NCBI GenBank assembly: GCA_035559775.1
Contig: DATMAU010000018.1
Span: 62,001 to 126,000 of the forward strand
Source: AG1 sp035559775
GTDB taxonomy: Archaea; Thermoproteota; Thermoprotei_A; Sulfolobales; AG1
DNA: 64,000 nucleotides
Direction of reading: 5' to 3'
Shown here: in pieces, positions 7,111-14,699 of the stretch
How positions within the stretch are numbered: position 1 is the first letter of the stretch
Layout: each line of letters starts with the position of its first letter
The notes under the pieces: generated by a model
What the model was told of the DNA's origin: nothing
Database searches by the model: none
What the model saw: the letters and a program-made list of their open reading frames with translations, nothing else
Made by a program: the position numbers and the translations under genes

Positions 7111-9115
7111 CATAGCCTCCATGGGGATCGATCTCTATAGGGGGAGCCCGGCCTCGAGGCTTAGGGCGACATATGCTGTCTGCATTGTTAGGGGTGGGGA
7201 GGTTATATATGAGGCTACAGATCTCCCGCTACCCAAGGTGATCAGGCTTGCCCTTGAGTATAAGCCCAACTACATAGTGATCGATAATCTCTACGAGCTT
7301 GCCAGGTCTAAGAGGGAGCTTTTGAAAGTGCTCTCACTATTCCCCTATGGGAGCCAGATACTCCTGGCGACTTTCAGCGATGCTGAGGGTTTCAAGGATC
7401 TCAGGGATATTGCGGCTGAGCACGGTCTTCTCGAGGGTAGGAGGAAGCAGGATCCCCAGAGCACTGCTAGGATACTGGCTATGCTTGGTCAGAGGGGTGT
7501 GGGGCATCCTATAAGGATTTGGGAGGAGAGGACGAAGGTTATAGTCTCTAAGGGGAGGTCTGGAAGGGCTGGGGGTAGTTCTGAGGATAGGTATCTCAGG
7601 GGTTTGAGGGCTGCTGTTCTTAGATATGTGAGGAGGATTAAGGATGCTCTTGATAGTGCTAAGATTCCTTACCAGCTATCCTATAGAAAGGCTGAGGGCG
7701 GTCTTGATAGGGCTGTATTCATAATCGATGCTTCCAAGGATAAGCTTGCTGGGATTGTGAGGAGTAAGAGGGGGAGATATGTTACTGTGAGGGTTAAGCC
7801 TATCGCTAGGACTAGGATAGTGATTTCCGAGAATATTGAGAGGAGGATGAGGCCCGTAATAGCTGGTGTGGATCCTGGGAGTGAATATGGTGTTGCCGTG
7901 ATAGATCTCGATGGGAGGGTTATAGCTACAGAGACTATAAAGAGTGGTGATGTGCTGCAAGCAATATCCACTATACTTAGATACGGAACCCCGGTTCTTG
8001 TTGCTAGTGATAAGAAACCCGTACCAGAGGCTGTTAGGAGGGTTGCTGCCGCCTTTAATGCTAGGCTTTATGAGCCTGACTATGTTGTTAGTGATCAGGA
8101 GAAGAGCTCTCTGGTAGCCTCCTCAGGATACCAGGTTGGGTCTGTGCATGAGAGAGATGCTCTGGCAGCTTGTCTCCTAGCTTATAAGAGCTATGCTAAG
8201 AAGTTTGAGCAGGTTGAGAGGATCCTAGAATCCCTCGAGATCAAGATCCCTGCCTCGAGGGTTAAGGCCGAGCTGATCAAGGGTTCGAGCATAGCTTCGG
8301 CTATAGAGGCTGCTATCGAGGATGTGATCGGGAGCTTGGAGGAGGATCTGTATAGGGATACGAGTATTATTCAGAAGCTTGTTAGGGAGGCTATTGAGGA
8401 TGAGGGTAAGATAAGGAATCTTGAGAGAAAGATCTCTGAGCTTCTCTCGGAGAGGCAAGCTCTTCTAGACAGGATCAAGGGGCTTGAGGAGGAGCTTAGA
8501 AGGATCTCGAGCGAGTATGAGGCTTTTAGGAGGAGTGTTAGGGTTGAGGTTGAGAGGGAGAGGGCTGTTGCTTCCTTGATAGATAGGCTCAGATCTTGCC
8601 AGGATTCCTATAGATCCCTCGAGGAGGCTCTTGGAGAGCTTAGGAAGAATCTCGAGGATCTGAGGAGAATAGTTCTTGAGTATGATGAGAGGGGGTATAG
8701 AAAGATCCAGAGGATCTATGCTCCAATAGATGAGGAGGATCTCGAGGATATAGTTAAAAAAGGACCTATAGAGGGGATCTATATCCTCTACACAGAAGAC
8801 CCCGAATCCCTGAAGAGACAGGATATAGAGTATATAAGGGGTAGGTTAAAGAGAATAGCCCTCATAGCACCGAGATGCCCATTCAAATACACAGGGGATA
8901 GGGAGGAGCATGTGGTATGCATAGAAACACCCCCCGAACTGGTTGCCGTCATCTCAAACAAATATGTGCTTATAGACAGACCAGCGTTGGAGAAGATCAA
9001 GGGGTATTATAGAGAGCTCTATAGAACAATACCAAAGAAGCCTGGAATGAGTGAGGAGGATCTAGAGAGGCTTATAATGGAGTACAGAGGATCCAAACTC
9101 TCTTCTAAAGGATAA
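7097..9115 (+). CDS. DUF460 family protein (predicted RNase H-fold nuclease with coiled coil)
   Basis: Long archaeal protein of the COG2433/DUF460 type. An N-terminal segment beginning SMGIDLYRG, a central RNase H-like core with VIAGVDPGSEYGVAVIDLDG and a later Asp-containing segment (HERDALAACLLAYKSY), then a charged coiled coil at roughly residues 430-540 and a C-terminal alpha/beta domain. The ATG at 7097 (MGSDSIASMG) overlaps the kinase gene by 14 bases; a TTG at 7085 would add four residues. Tight linkage to LSm and RIO2 suggests a role in RNA or ribosome biology, but the family's activity is not established. Confidence 0.8.
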   Translation: MGSDSIASMGIDLYRGSPASRLRATYAVCIVRGGEVIYEATDLPLPKVIRLALEYKPNYIVIDNLYELARSKRELLKVLSLFPYGSQILLATFSDAEGFKDLRDIAAEHGLLEGRRKQDPQSTARILAMLGQRGVGHPIRIWEERTKVIVSKGRSGRAGGSSEDRYLRGLRAAVLRYVRRIKDALDSAKIPYQLSYRKAEGGLDRAVFIIDASKDKLAGIVRSKRGRYVTVRVKPIARTRIVISENIERRMRPVIAGVDPGSEYGVAVIDLDGRVIATETIKSGDVLQAISTILRYGTPVLVASDKKPVPEAVRRVAAAFNARLYEPDYVVSDQEKSSLVASSGYQVGSVHERDALAACLLAYKSYAKKFEQVERILESLEIKIPASRVKAELIKGSSIASAIEAAIEDVIGSLEEDLYRDTSIIQKLVREAIEDEGKIRNLERKISELLSERQALLDRIKGLEEELRRISSEYEAFRRSVRVEVERERAVASLIDRLRSCQDSYRSLEEALGELRKNLEDLRRIVLEYDERGYRKIQRIYAPIDEEDLEDIVKKGPIEGIYILYTEDPESLKRQDIEYIRGRLKRIALIAPRCPFKYTGDREEHVVCIETPPELVAVISNKYVLIDRPALEKIKGYYRELYRTIPKKPGMSEEDLERLIMEYRGSKLSSKG

Positions 9116-9274
9116 CCAGTGTTGTTAAGGATCTTCCTGTCTTTCCCATAGCGGTGATCAACGGTCAAGGATCCTGAGGGCTTATTACACAGGGCATAGG
9201 GTTATTCGGAACAACCTGTTGCCACAGGATCTTTAGGGCTATATGCCTCTGAAGGGAAATATATTGGTGCTAGC

Positions 9275-10081
9275 TTGAAGGCTTTTGAGTTCATAAGGAT
9301 AGATGATCTGCCGCCTAAGCCTAGAGAGAAGGCTATGACAGAGATCAGGGGTAGCTACTACGTTGTTGTGACACCCACATATCTTGAGGAGCTGTTTAGG
9401 ATTGCTGGCGACTATATTGATATATTCAAATATGCTGGAGGCTCTATGAGGCTCCATCCGAGGGAGATCGTGTTAAGGATAAACAGGCTCTGCCATGACT
9501 ATGGGATCCTTGTATCGACAGGCGGTTTTACTGAGAAGGTTCTGACCCAGGGTGCTGATGCTTTTGATAAATACTTGGATGAGGCTTTATCGCTTGAGTT
9601 CGATGTTGTTGAGATCTCTTCTGGCTATATCGATATAGATGATGAGGATAAGGTTGAGCTTGTGAAGGCTGTGAGGAGGGCTGGGCTTAAGCCCAAGCCT
9701 GAGGTCTCTCTTGTTAAGGGTGCTGGGGGCGCTCATGAGGAGTGGGAGACGGAGAGCATGCCATATGATCATATGTTAAGGGATGTGGAGATCTATCTAT
9801 CGGCTGGTGCGTGGAAGATCATGGTTGAGTCTGAGGGTATAACGGAGAATGTGAGGAAGTGGAGGGTAGATGTTATTGAGGCTCTGGTTAAGAGGTTTGG
9901 GATTGAGAAGCTCATGTTCGAGGCTGCTGAGAGGCCTGTGTTTAGGTGGTATGTATATACCTTTGGTAGAGATGTAAACCTGTTTGTGGATCACACGCAG
10001 ATTATAGAGTTAACAGCGCTTAGGACAGGTTTGTGGGCTCCTAAGGAGCCCTGGGGTAGGGTTAAATATAGGAGGTCTTAG
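9275..10081 (+). CDS. comA: Phosphosulfolactate synthase family protein (ComA-like)
   Basis: TIM-barrel family in which ComA adds sulfite to phosphoenolpyruvate to make phosphosulfolactate, the first step of one coenzyme M pathway. Recognisable blocks are FKYAGGSMRLHP, STGGFTEKVLTQG, VVEISSGYIDI, KPKPEVS, MVESEGITENVRKW and KLMFEAAERPVF. 268 residues matches the family. No comB, comC or other coenzyme M gene is in the window, and the organism looks non-methanogenic, so the product may serve another sulfonate or the reaction may have changed. Single gene with 160 bases of upstream sequence in which I see nothing else. Confidence 0.82.
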   Translation: MKAFEFIRIDDLPPKPREKAMTEIRGSYYVVVTPTYLEELFRIAGDYIDIFKYAGGSMRLHPREIVLRINRLCHDYGILVSTGGFTEKVLTQGADAFDKYLDEALSLEFDVVEISSGYIDIDDEDKVELVKAVRRAGLKPKPEVSLVKGAGGAHEEWETESMPYDHMLRDVEIYLSAGAWKIMVESEGITENVRKWRVDVIEALVKRFGIEKLMFEAAERPVFRWYVYTFGRDVNLFVDHTQIIELTALRTGLWAPKEPWGRVKYRRS

Positions 10082-10090
10082 TTTTTATAG

Positions 10091-10987
10091 TCATGCCGGT
10101 CTTTGTTCTATAGCTTTTTCTCCTCTCTCCTGCTGTTTGCTTGATTGTGATTTAGTTTTTATATGTGCTAGTGTTTCTCTTATCCTCTTCTCTGCTGTTT
10201 TTACGTATTGCTCGTCTATTTCGAAGCCTATATATTTTATGCCGAGCTTTATTGCTGCTATTGCTGTGTTTCCTATGCCCATGAATGGGTCTAGGACTAG
10301 TTTTGTTCTCTCTATTCCGTGGAGTTTTATGCACATTTCGGGTAGTTTTGGTGGGAATGATGATGGGTGGGGTCTCTCTTCTCTAGATCTTATTGTTTCG
10401 TATGGTATGAACCACACGTTACCCCTATCCCTGATATCCCTTGTTGCTGATTTCCACCTGCCTATGTTGCTTTTATCCTGGTAGGGGACTCCTATTGCTG
10501 TTTTGTCGAGCTCTACGTCGCCTTTCTTTGTGAAGTGGAATATGTATTCGTGGTTTATGGCCAGGTATTTCTTACTATTCACTGGCTTATAATGCCCGAC
10601 AGCTATGTCGCCCCTTATGTTTGGATAATCCCCCACATCCTTCTTCTCAATAGCTATTGACTTAACCCAGTGGATCACGTTCTGCAGGACAAAATATTTT
10701 CTAAAGACGAAAGCAACCTCCCAAGCAACCCAGGGATCCCTATAGCTATACCCCATATTGAGGAAAAGAGACCCCCGATCCGACAGAACCCTTCTAAGCT
10801 CCACAGCAACCCTATCCATCCAGGCTAGATACTCATGCCTCGGTATACTATCATTATAAACACCATACCTCACACCAAGATTATAAGGCGGAGATGTAAC
10901 AATAACATCAACCTCACCATCATCCAAACACCTCCTCATACCAACAAGACTATCCATAACATAGATCCTATTAACCTCACACCTCAA
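10091..10987 (-). CDS. Beta-class DNA methyltransferase, N4-cytosine type
   Basis: SAM-dependent DNA modification enzyme. The catalytic motif is Ser-Pro-Pro-Tyr (TSPPYN, residues 31-36), typical of N4-cytosine methyltransferases, and the SAM-binding motif DPFMGIGNT (about 233-241) comes after it, followed by YIGFEIDEQY. That order (IV, recognition region, I) is the beta class. The central part, including VGHYKPVNSKKYLAINHEY and FHFTKKG, is typical of archaeal relatives. 298 residues, ending in a polar tail. No restriction endonuclease is adjacent; the nearest PD-(D/E)XK protein is 27 kb away. It could be an orphan epigenetic methyltransferase or the survivor of a restriction system. Confidence 0.82.
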   Translation of the reverse strand: MRCEVNRIYVMDSLVGMRRCLDDGEVDVIVTSPPYNLGVRYGVYNDSIPRHEYLAWMDRVAVELRRVLSDRGSLFLNMGYSYRDPWVAWEVAFVFRKYFVLQNVIHWVKSIAIEKKDVGDYPNIRGDIAVGHYKPVNSKKYLAINHEYIFHFTKKGDVELDKTAIGVPYQDKSNIGRWKSATRDIRDRGNVWFIPYETIRSREERPHPSSFPPKLPEMCIKLHGIERTKLVLDPFMGIGNTAIAAIKLGIKYIGFEIDEQYVKTAEKRIRETLAHIKTKSQSSKQQERGEKAIEQRPA

Positions 10988-11070
10988 ACACCACCACCCC
11001 TACACCCAACACAGCCCCCGATCCCACTAGTAATAAGCCCCACCATTCTAATAACATTGAGGAAAACACC

Positions 11071-11604
11071 TTGACGCACGAGGATCTAGCTATTAGCGAC
11101 ACTGTGCGCAGGGTTGCTAATATTTTATCCTCCCTAGGCTTGAGGATTTTTATCATTGGCGCTAGAGGTATCATGATCCACGGTGTGGATCTTGGTAGAG
11201 AGACTAGGGATTGGGATTTAGCGATAGATCGATATCCCACACTTGAGCTTAGAGATAAGATCACCGAGACTCTAAGAAGCTCCAGCTATAAGGTGCAGTG
11301 GAGGAAATGGGGTTTTCTTGTCGAGGATGATATACATATAGATATTAATTATGCTCCTCTCACGCTTGATGAGGAATTCATAGCAAGATCTACAGAGCTA
11401 GAGCGAGGAATATTATTACCCTCCCTCGAAGATATGGTGGTGATGAAGCTAATGTCAGGGGAGAGAAAGGATCTAGACGATCTTAAAAAGATACTGAGCA
11501 GCAAGTGGCAGGAGCTTGACAAGCACTACCTTTATAGGAGAGCAAAACAGGCAGGGTTAGAGAGGGAGCTTGAGAAGCTCGTCAGGAGGCTGAGGCTAAC
11601 ATGA
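11071..11604 (+). CDS. Nucleotidyltransferase-fold protein
   Basis: The N-terminal half has a nucleotidyltransferase-like pattern: a Gly-containing turn (FIIGARGIMIHGV) followed by RETRDWDLAID, where Asp-x-Asp would bind metal, and a third acidic position in DDIHIDINY. The C-terminal half (PSLEDMVVMKLMSGERKDLDDLKK) matches the helical part of DUF6036/AbiEii-like nucleotidyltransferases. 177 residues. TTG start; the next gene overlaps by four bases, so the two form a pair. A toxin-antitoxin or regulatory nucleotidyltransferase role is possible but not shown. Confidence 0.65.
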   Translation: MTHEDLAISDTVRRVANILSSLGLRIFIIGARGIMIHGVDLGRETRDWDLAIDRYPTLELRDKITETLRSSSYKVQWRKWGFLVEDDIHIDINYAPLTLDEEFIARSTELERGILLPSLEDMVVMKLMSGERKDLDDLKKILSSKWQELDKHYLYRRAKQAGLERELEKLVRRLRLT

Positions 11605-11876
11605 GCGGTACAATACGCCTTGTTCCCGGAATAGCGATCCCGGTTTCCATGTCCTTCCTCCTCGAGCTCTGCAAACCTGTGAGATATACTAAAAAAGCTA
11701 TTGAGGCAGGACATCTCCTAAAGATCGACTACCACCCTCCATATATCCAGTTCTCGTGTAAAGATATCGATAGAGTCATCGAAGAGGCAAAGAAGAGAGG
11801 CTTAAGAATATATAAAGCCAAGAGATGGATCACAATAACAGATCAGATCTACAGAGTCAGAATATACCTATCCTAA
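11601..11876 (+). CDS. Hypothetical protein paired with the nucleotidyltransferase
   Basis: 91 residues, starting with ATGA overlap on the preceding stop, so it is translationally coupled. The sequence shows mixed alpha/beta character with a predicted helix DIDRVIEEAKKRGLRIYKA and a basic C-terminal strand (RWITITDQIYRVRIYLS). I do not recognise the family. The coupling suggests it is a partner, chaperone or antitoxin of the upstream protein. Confidence 0.6.
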   Translation: MSGTIRLVPGIAIPVSMSFLLELCKPVRYTKKAIEAGHLLKIDYHPPYIQFSCKDIDRVIEEAKKRGLRIYKAKRWITITDQIYRVRIYLS

Positions 11877-11903
11877 TTTCCAATTCTATAGGGATCGATG
11901 ATC
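11876..11903 (-). repeat. Weak CRISPR-repeat-like relic E
   Basis: The sequence tttccaattctatagggatc resembles the reverse complement of the repeat gatctactatagaattgaaag, with several mismatches. It directly follows the stop codon of the preceding gene. No leader core is recognisable. The remaining 180 bases to the next gene show nothing except its promoter. Confidence 0.3.
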
Positions 11904-12104
11904 CAGTTATAGATCTTTATTAATATTTATAGCTATCTAGGAGGCTTTGCCCTTGAGGCTCCGTCTCTCCAGATGATGTGTTACGGATCAGGCTCTCTTT
12001 TACTCTCTTCTATCTCTGTTTTAGGCTAGCTCTGAAGAAGTTTGGCTATGGGTAAGAATAAGGTAGTATTTATATGTTTACTATGGTAGTTGTTACAGAG
12101 CAGT

Positions 12105-12335
12105 ATGGGTAGGTATGTGACGGTCTCTATAAAGATCCCTAGGGAGGTTAAGGAGAAGCTTGAGTCACGCGGGATCAGGGTTTCCGATATACTGAGGAGG
12201 GCTATTGAGGAGGAGGTTAGAAGGATAGAGCTTGAGGAGGTGGAGGCAAGGCTAGCTGAGCTTAAGGATCTGCTTCAAGGGTTCACTACGGAGTTTGTTG
12301 TGAGATCCATTAGAGAGGATAGGGGCGCATTATAA
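12105..12335 (+). CDS. vapB: VapB-type antitoxin without a toxin (ribbon-helix-helix)
   Basis: N-terminal ribbon-helix-helix DNA-binding domain (YVTVSIKIPREVKEKLESRG, then VSDILRRAIEEEVRR) followed by a helical toxin-binding tail ending VVRSIREDRGAL, as in archaeal VapB proteins. ATG at 12105 lies about 30 bases after a TATA box (tatttatatg), fitting a leaderless transcript; an earlier TTG is less likely. In a normal operon vapC would overlap the end of this gene, but the next 28 bases lead straight into a convergent M24 gene. The toxin has been lost or is elsewhere. Confidence 0.78.
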   Translation: MGRYVTVSIKIPREVKEKLESRGIRVSDILRRAIEEEVRRIELEEVEARLAELKDLLQGFTTEFVVRSIREDRGAL

Positions 12336-12363
12336 AAATTATGTATCATGTGGGTGTGTGGTT

Positions 12364-13548
12364 TTATGCTGGTATTATTAGGTCTTCTAGCTCCTCTGGA
12401 TAGTGTGTTATGAATTCGAAGCCGTCTTTTGTTACTACTATTGTGTCTGAGTGTCTGAATCCTCCTAGGTTTTCGACATAGATTCCTGGCTCTACTGTCA
12501 TTACCATGCCTTCCTCGAGTGTTCTGTTATCCCCTATGTCGAAGAATGGTGCCTCATGATATTCCAGGCCGATTCCGTGGCCTGTGTGGTGTCTCCAGTA
12601 TTTCGTTAGGTCTTTTTCTTTGAAGAATCTCCTTACGTTTCTATCAACATCGCTGCATTTTACTCCTGGTTTTATGCTTTCCAGCGCTATTCTTCTGGCT
12701 TCGAGCATTAGTTTGAAGAATCTCCTCTGCTCCTCAGATGGTTCTCCAACGATCATTGTTCTCTCGAGCTCTGCTCCGTAGCCGCTTACAAGGGCTGTTG
12801 CTCCTGTTACTAGCACGTCTCCTTTCTTTATGATCGCGTGTATTGTGAGAGAGTGTGGGTAGTAGGAGTGCTTCCCAACCTGTCCTCTGAAGCCTGCCCT
12901 TGCTCCTGAGTTCCACCCAGCTGGCCTGTAGATCCCTTTGAGAGCTCTAGCCATAGCCATTGTAGCATCCATGCTTGCTTTGAGCGAGACCTCGTCCTCG
13001 TATAGCCCTGGTCTTGTATATTCCTGGAGCAGTCTGTGGGCTAGCGAAGCCCACTTAGCACTCTCCCTCAGGAGCCTTAACTCCTCCTCGGATTTTACAA
13101 GCCTCATATTTTCGATCAAATCCCTCTCATAGCTATAGCTAGCCTTAAGAACCTCGCTAAGCCTCGGACCTCTATAGCCATATATATGGGCATAGCCATC
13201 AACATCAAAACCTATCCTCCTACCCTCAAGCCCGAGCCCCCTCAGATAATCAGCTATAACGAGCATCGGGTGCTTCTCATCAGGATACTCATCATAGCTG
13301 AAAACCCTATCCGCGTAAGAATATCTCTCAGCATGCTCCAGCTCTAATCTAGGGACAATAAGGATCTTCTCACCACTCGAGAGAACCACAGCAGCAATAG
13401 GCCTCTCAGTAGGTATGTGGAAGAAGTTAGTAACATAAGCTATATTCGCAGCCGAAACCAGGTAGAGGGCATCGAGGTTCCTCCTAGCCATCTCAGAAGT
13501 TATATTAAGAATCCTTCTCTCGATCTCTTTCTTAGATATGACGAGCAT
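12364..13548 (-). CDS. Creatinase-like M24 family protein lacking canonical metal ligands
   Basis: Pita-bread-fold protein of the M24 superfamily (Xaa-Pro peptidase/creatinase). The His motif HHTGHGIGLEYHE and the Glu in MVMTVEPGIYVE are present. Two of the five metal ligands are missing: the VDxG Asp is Thr in VTGATALVSGYG and the last Glu is Ser in GGFRHSDTIVV. The second Asp is replaced by Glu in GAELERT. ELERT, the IKPGVKCSD segment and the GGFR-x2-D ending recall bacterial creatinase, which hydrolyses creatine without metal. A peptidase annotation is therefore unsafe. The start at 13548 (MLVISKKEIERR) is preferred to a longer frame that adds an improbable hydrophobic leader. Substrate unknown. 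Confidence 0.72.
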   Translation of the reverse strand: MLVISKKEIERRILNITSEMARRNLDALYLVSAANIAYVTNFFHIPTERPIAAVVLSSGEKILIVPRLELEHAERYSYADRVFSYDEYPDEKHPMLVIADYLRGLGLEGRRIGFDVDGYAHIYGYRGPRLSEVLKASYSYERDLIENMRLVKSEEELRLLRESAKWASLAHRLLQEYTRPGLYEDEVSLKASMDATMAMARALKGIYRPAGWNSGARAGFRGQVGKHSYYPHSLTIHAIIKKGDVLVTGATALVSGYGAELERTMIVGEPSEEQRRFFKLMLEARRIALESIKPGVKCSDVDRNVRRFFKEKDLTKYWRHHTGHGIGLEYHEAPFFDIGDNRTLEEGMVMTVEPGIYVENLGGFRHSDTIVVTKDGFEFITHYPEELEDLIIPA

Positions 13549-13844
13549 ATAGACACCAATGATAATAATCGCAACGATATATAAACAGCCCTTAACTCTA
13601 TAGTAAATATCGATCACTGCCCTATTGCGAGCGATATAAAAGCCACTTAACCCAACTACTACACAAAGTAGTGTGAACCGAGATGGGTTACCCTCTAGCT
13701 AGAAGCGTAACAAGCATCTTTCTTTTTATAGCAGATCGCCTCAATTCCTAACGCCCTCCCCCTAAACCTCCACCTACTACTCTCAAGAACGACAGGACTT
13801 TTATTTCTATGATAGATCATCTAATTCCGGATCTCTTTTGTTAG

Positions 13845-13859
13845 TTTAAAGAGAGGGCA
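13845..13859. repeat. 15-bp direct repeat, left copy
   Basis: tttaaagagagggca occurs exactly here and again at 14558-14572, 713 bases apart on the same strand. The pair brackets element C and the dppC fragment. Confidence 0.5.
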
Positions 13860-13906
13860 AAACGAAAATCTCTTAAACAAGAGTTTTGAACAAAAACAGC
13901 ACGAAA

Positions 13907-14147
13907 GCTTATAAGCTAGATAAGAATAAATATAGCGGTAAAGTCGATCTACTATAGAACTGGACATCACAAAAGATCCCGTGCGAGTCGATCTACTATA
14001 GAGAGGCCCTCCTGGGGGCATAGACCCCCACACAGCCAAGAATATCAAAAAAAGAACCACAACTAGATAGGATGATCTATTATAGAATTGAAATATGACT
14101 TCTTCGCCCTAGCGGTATCCCAGGTCGATCTACTATAGAATTGAAAG
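13907..14147 (+). repeat. CRISPR-like leader-repeat element C
   Basis: Leader core cttataagctagataagaa at 13908, then four repeat copies starting near 13943, 13987, 14071 and 14124. The last two carry the full ending GAATTGAAA(G). Spacings of 44, 84 and 53 bases are irregular for a functional array. The first about 190 bases, including the segment between repeats two and three, are matched by element D at 21.2-21.4 kb in opposite orientation. Two further cores in reverse orientation lie at 13727-13740 and 13805-13821. The remaining gap 13549-13906 shows no gene; apparent frames across this element are chance translations of the repeats. Confidence 0.65.
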
Positions 14148-14159
14148 AGCATATATAAC

Positions 14160-14699
14160 GTGATACTTGTGCTCGCAATAACAGGCTGGCCTGGTGTTGC
14201 GAGGATAGTGAGGGCCCACTCACTGCAAATCCTCTCAACAGGCTATGTGGAGGCAGCCAGAGCTCTGGGAGCAAGCTCATGGCATATAGCGTTGAGACAC
14301 TTAGTCCCAGCATCCATTCCTGTAACCCTGGCCGCTATAGTGACCACAACAAGGGCGGCTGTCTTACTAGAGGCTGGACTAGGCTTTCTAGGGCTTAGCG
14401 ATCCCTCAACGATAAGCCTTGGAACAATCCTATTCTATGCAAGAAGATCAGCAGCCCTCGCCTCAGGAGCATGGTGGGTTATAGTCCCCGCGGGGCTTCT
14501 CATAACAATCATAGTGTTCGCATTAACAATGATTTCGATAGGGATAGAGGGTAGAACTTTAAAGAGAGGGCAGGTTCTCATTTTTATGCGACACGATCAT
14601 ACGTTGTCTAGGTTTTTATCATCATTATTTATCTATTGTTTAATATCATTATTGAATTGTGAGACTGTTGGTGGGAGGTTCCTTATCTATATCCTATAG
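14160..14699 (+). pseudogene. C-terminal fragment of a DppC/OppC peptide ABC permease
   Basis: The frame encodes the last part of a binding-protein-dependent permease: the EAA loop EAARALGASSWHIALRHLVP, then LLEAGLGFLGLSDPSTISLG and two membrane segments. Roughly 130-170 N-terminal residues, including the first membrane helices, are absent: the frame begins 13 bases after the last CRISPR-like repeat of element C. No other dpp gene is nearby. After about 14570, where a copy of a 15-bp direct repeat lies, the family similarity ends and the frame runs on into the start of the next gene. A truncated, probably non-functional gene. Confidence 0.78.
14558..14572. repeat. 15-bp direct repeat, right copy
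   Basis: Exact second copy of tttaaagagagggca, at the point where the dppC fragment loses family similarity. Confidence 0.5.

Noticed and set aside
12364..13617. Annotation as Xaa-Pro aminopeptidase with the longest possible start
   Set aside because: Metal ligands are missing, and the extra N-terminal hydrophobic stretch is not a family feature.
13821..14060. Open frame of 79 residues across element C, and a similar one of 92 residues at 21208-21486 across element D
   Set aside because: They resemble each other only because C and D are copies; the text is translated repeat sequence (SRST, YSYLAYK) with no independent coding support.
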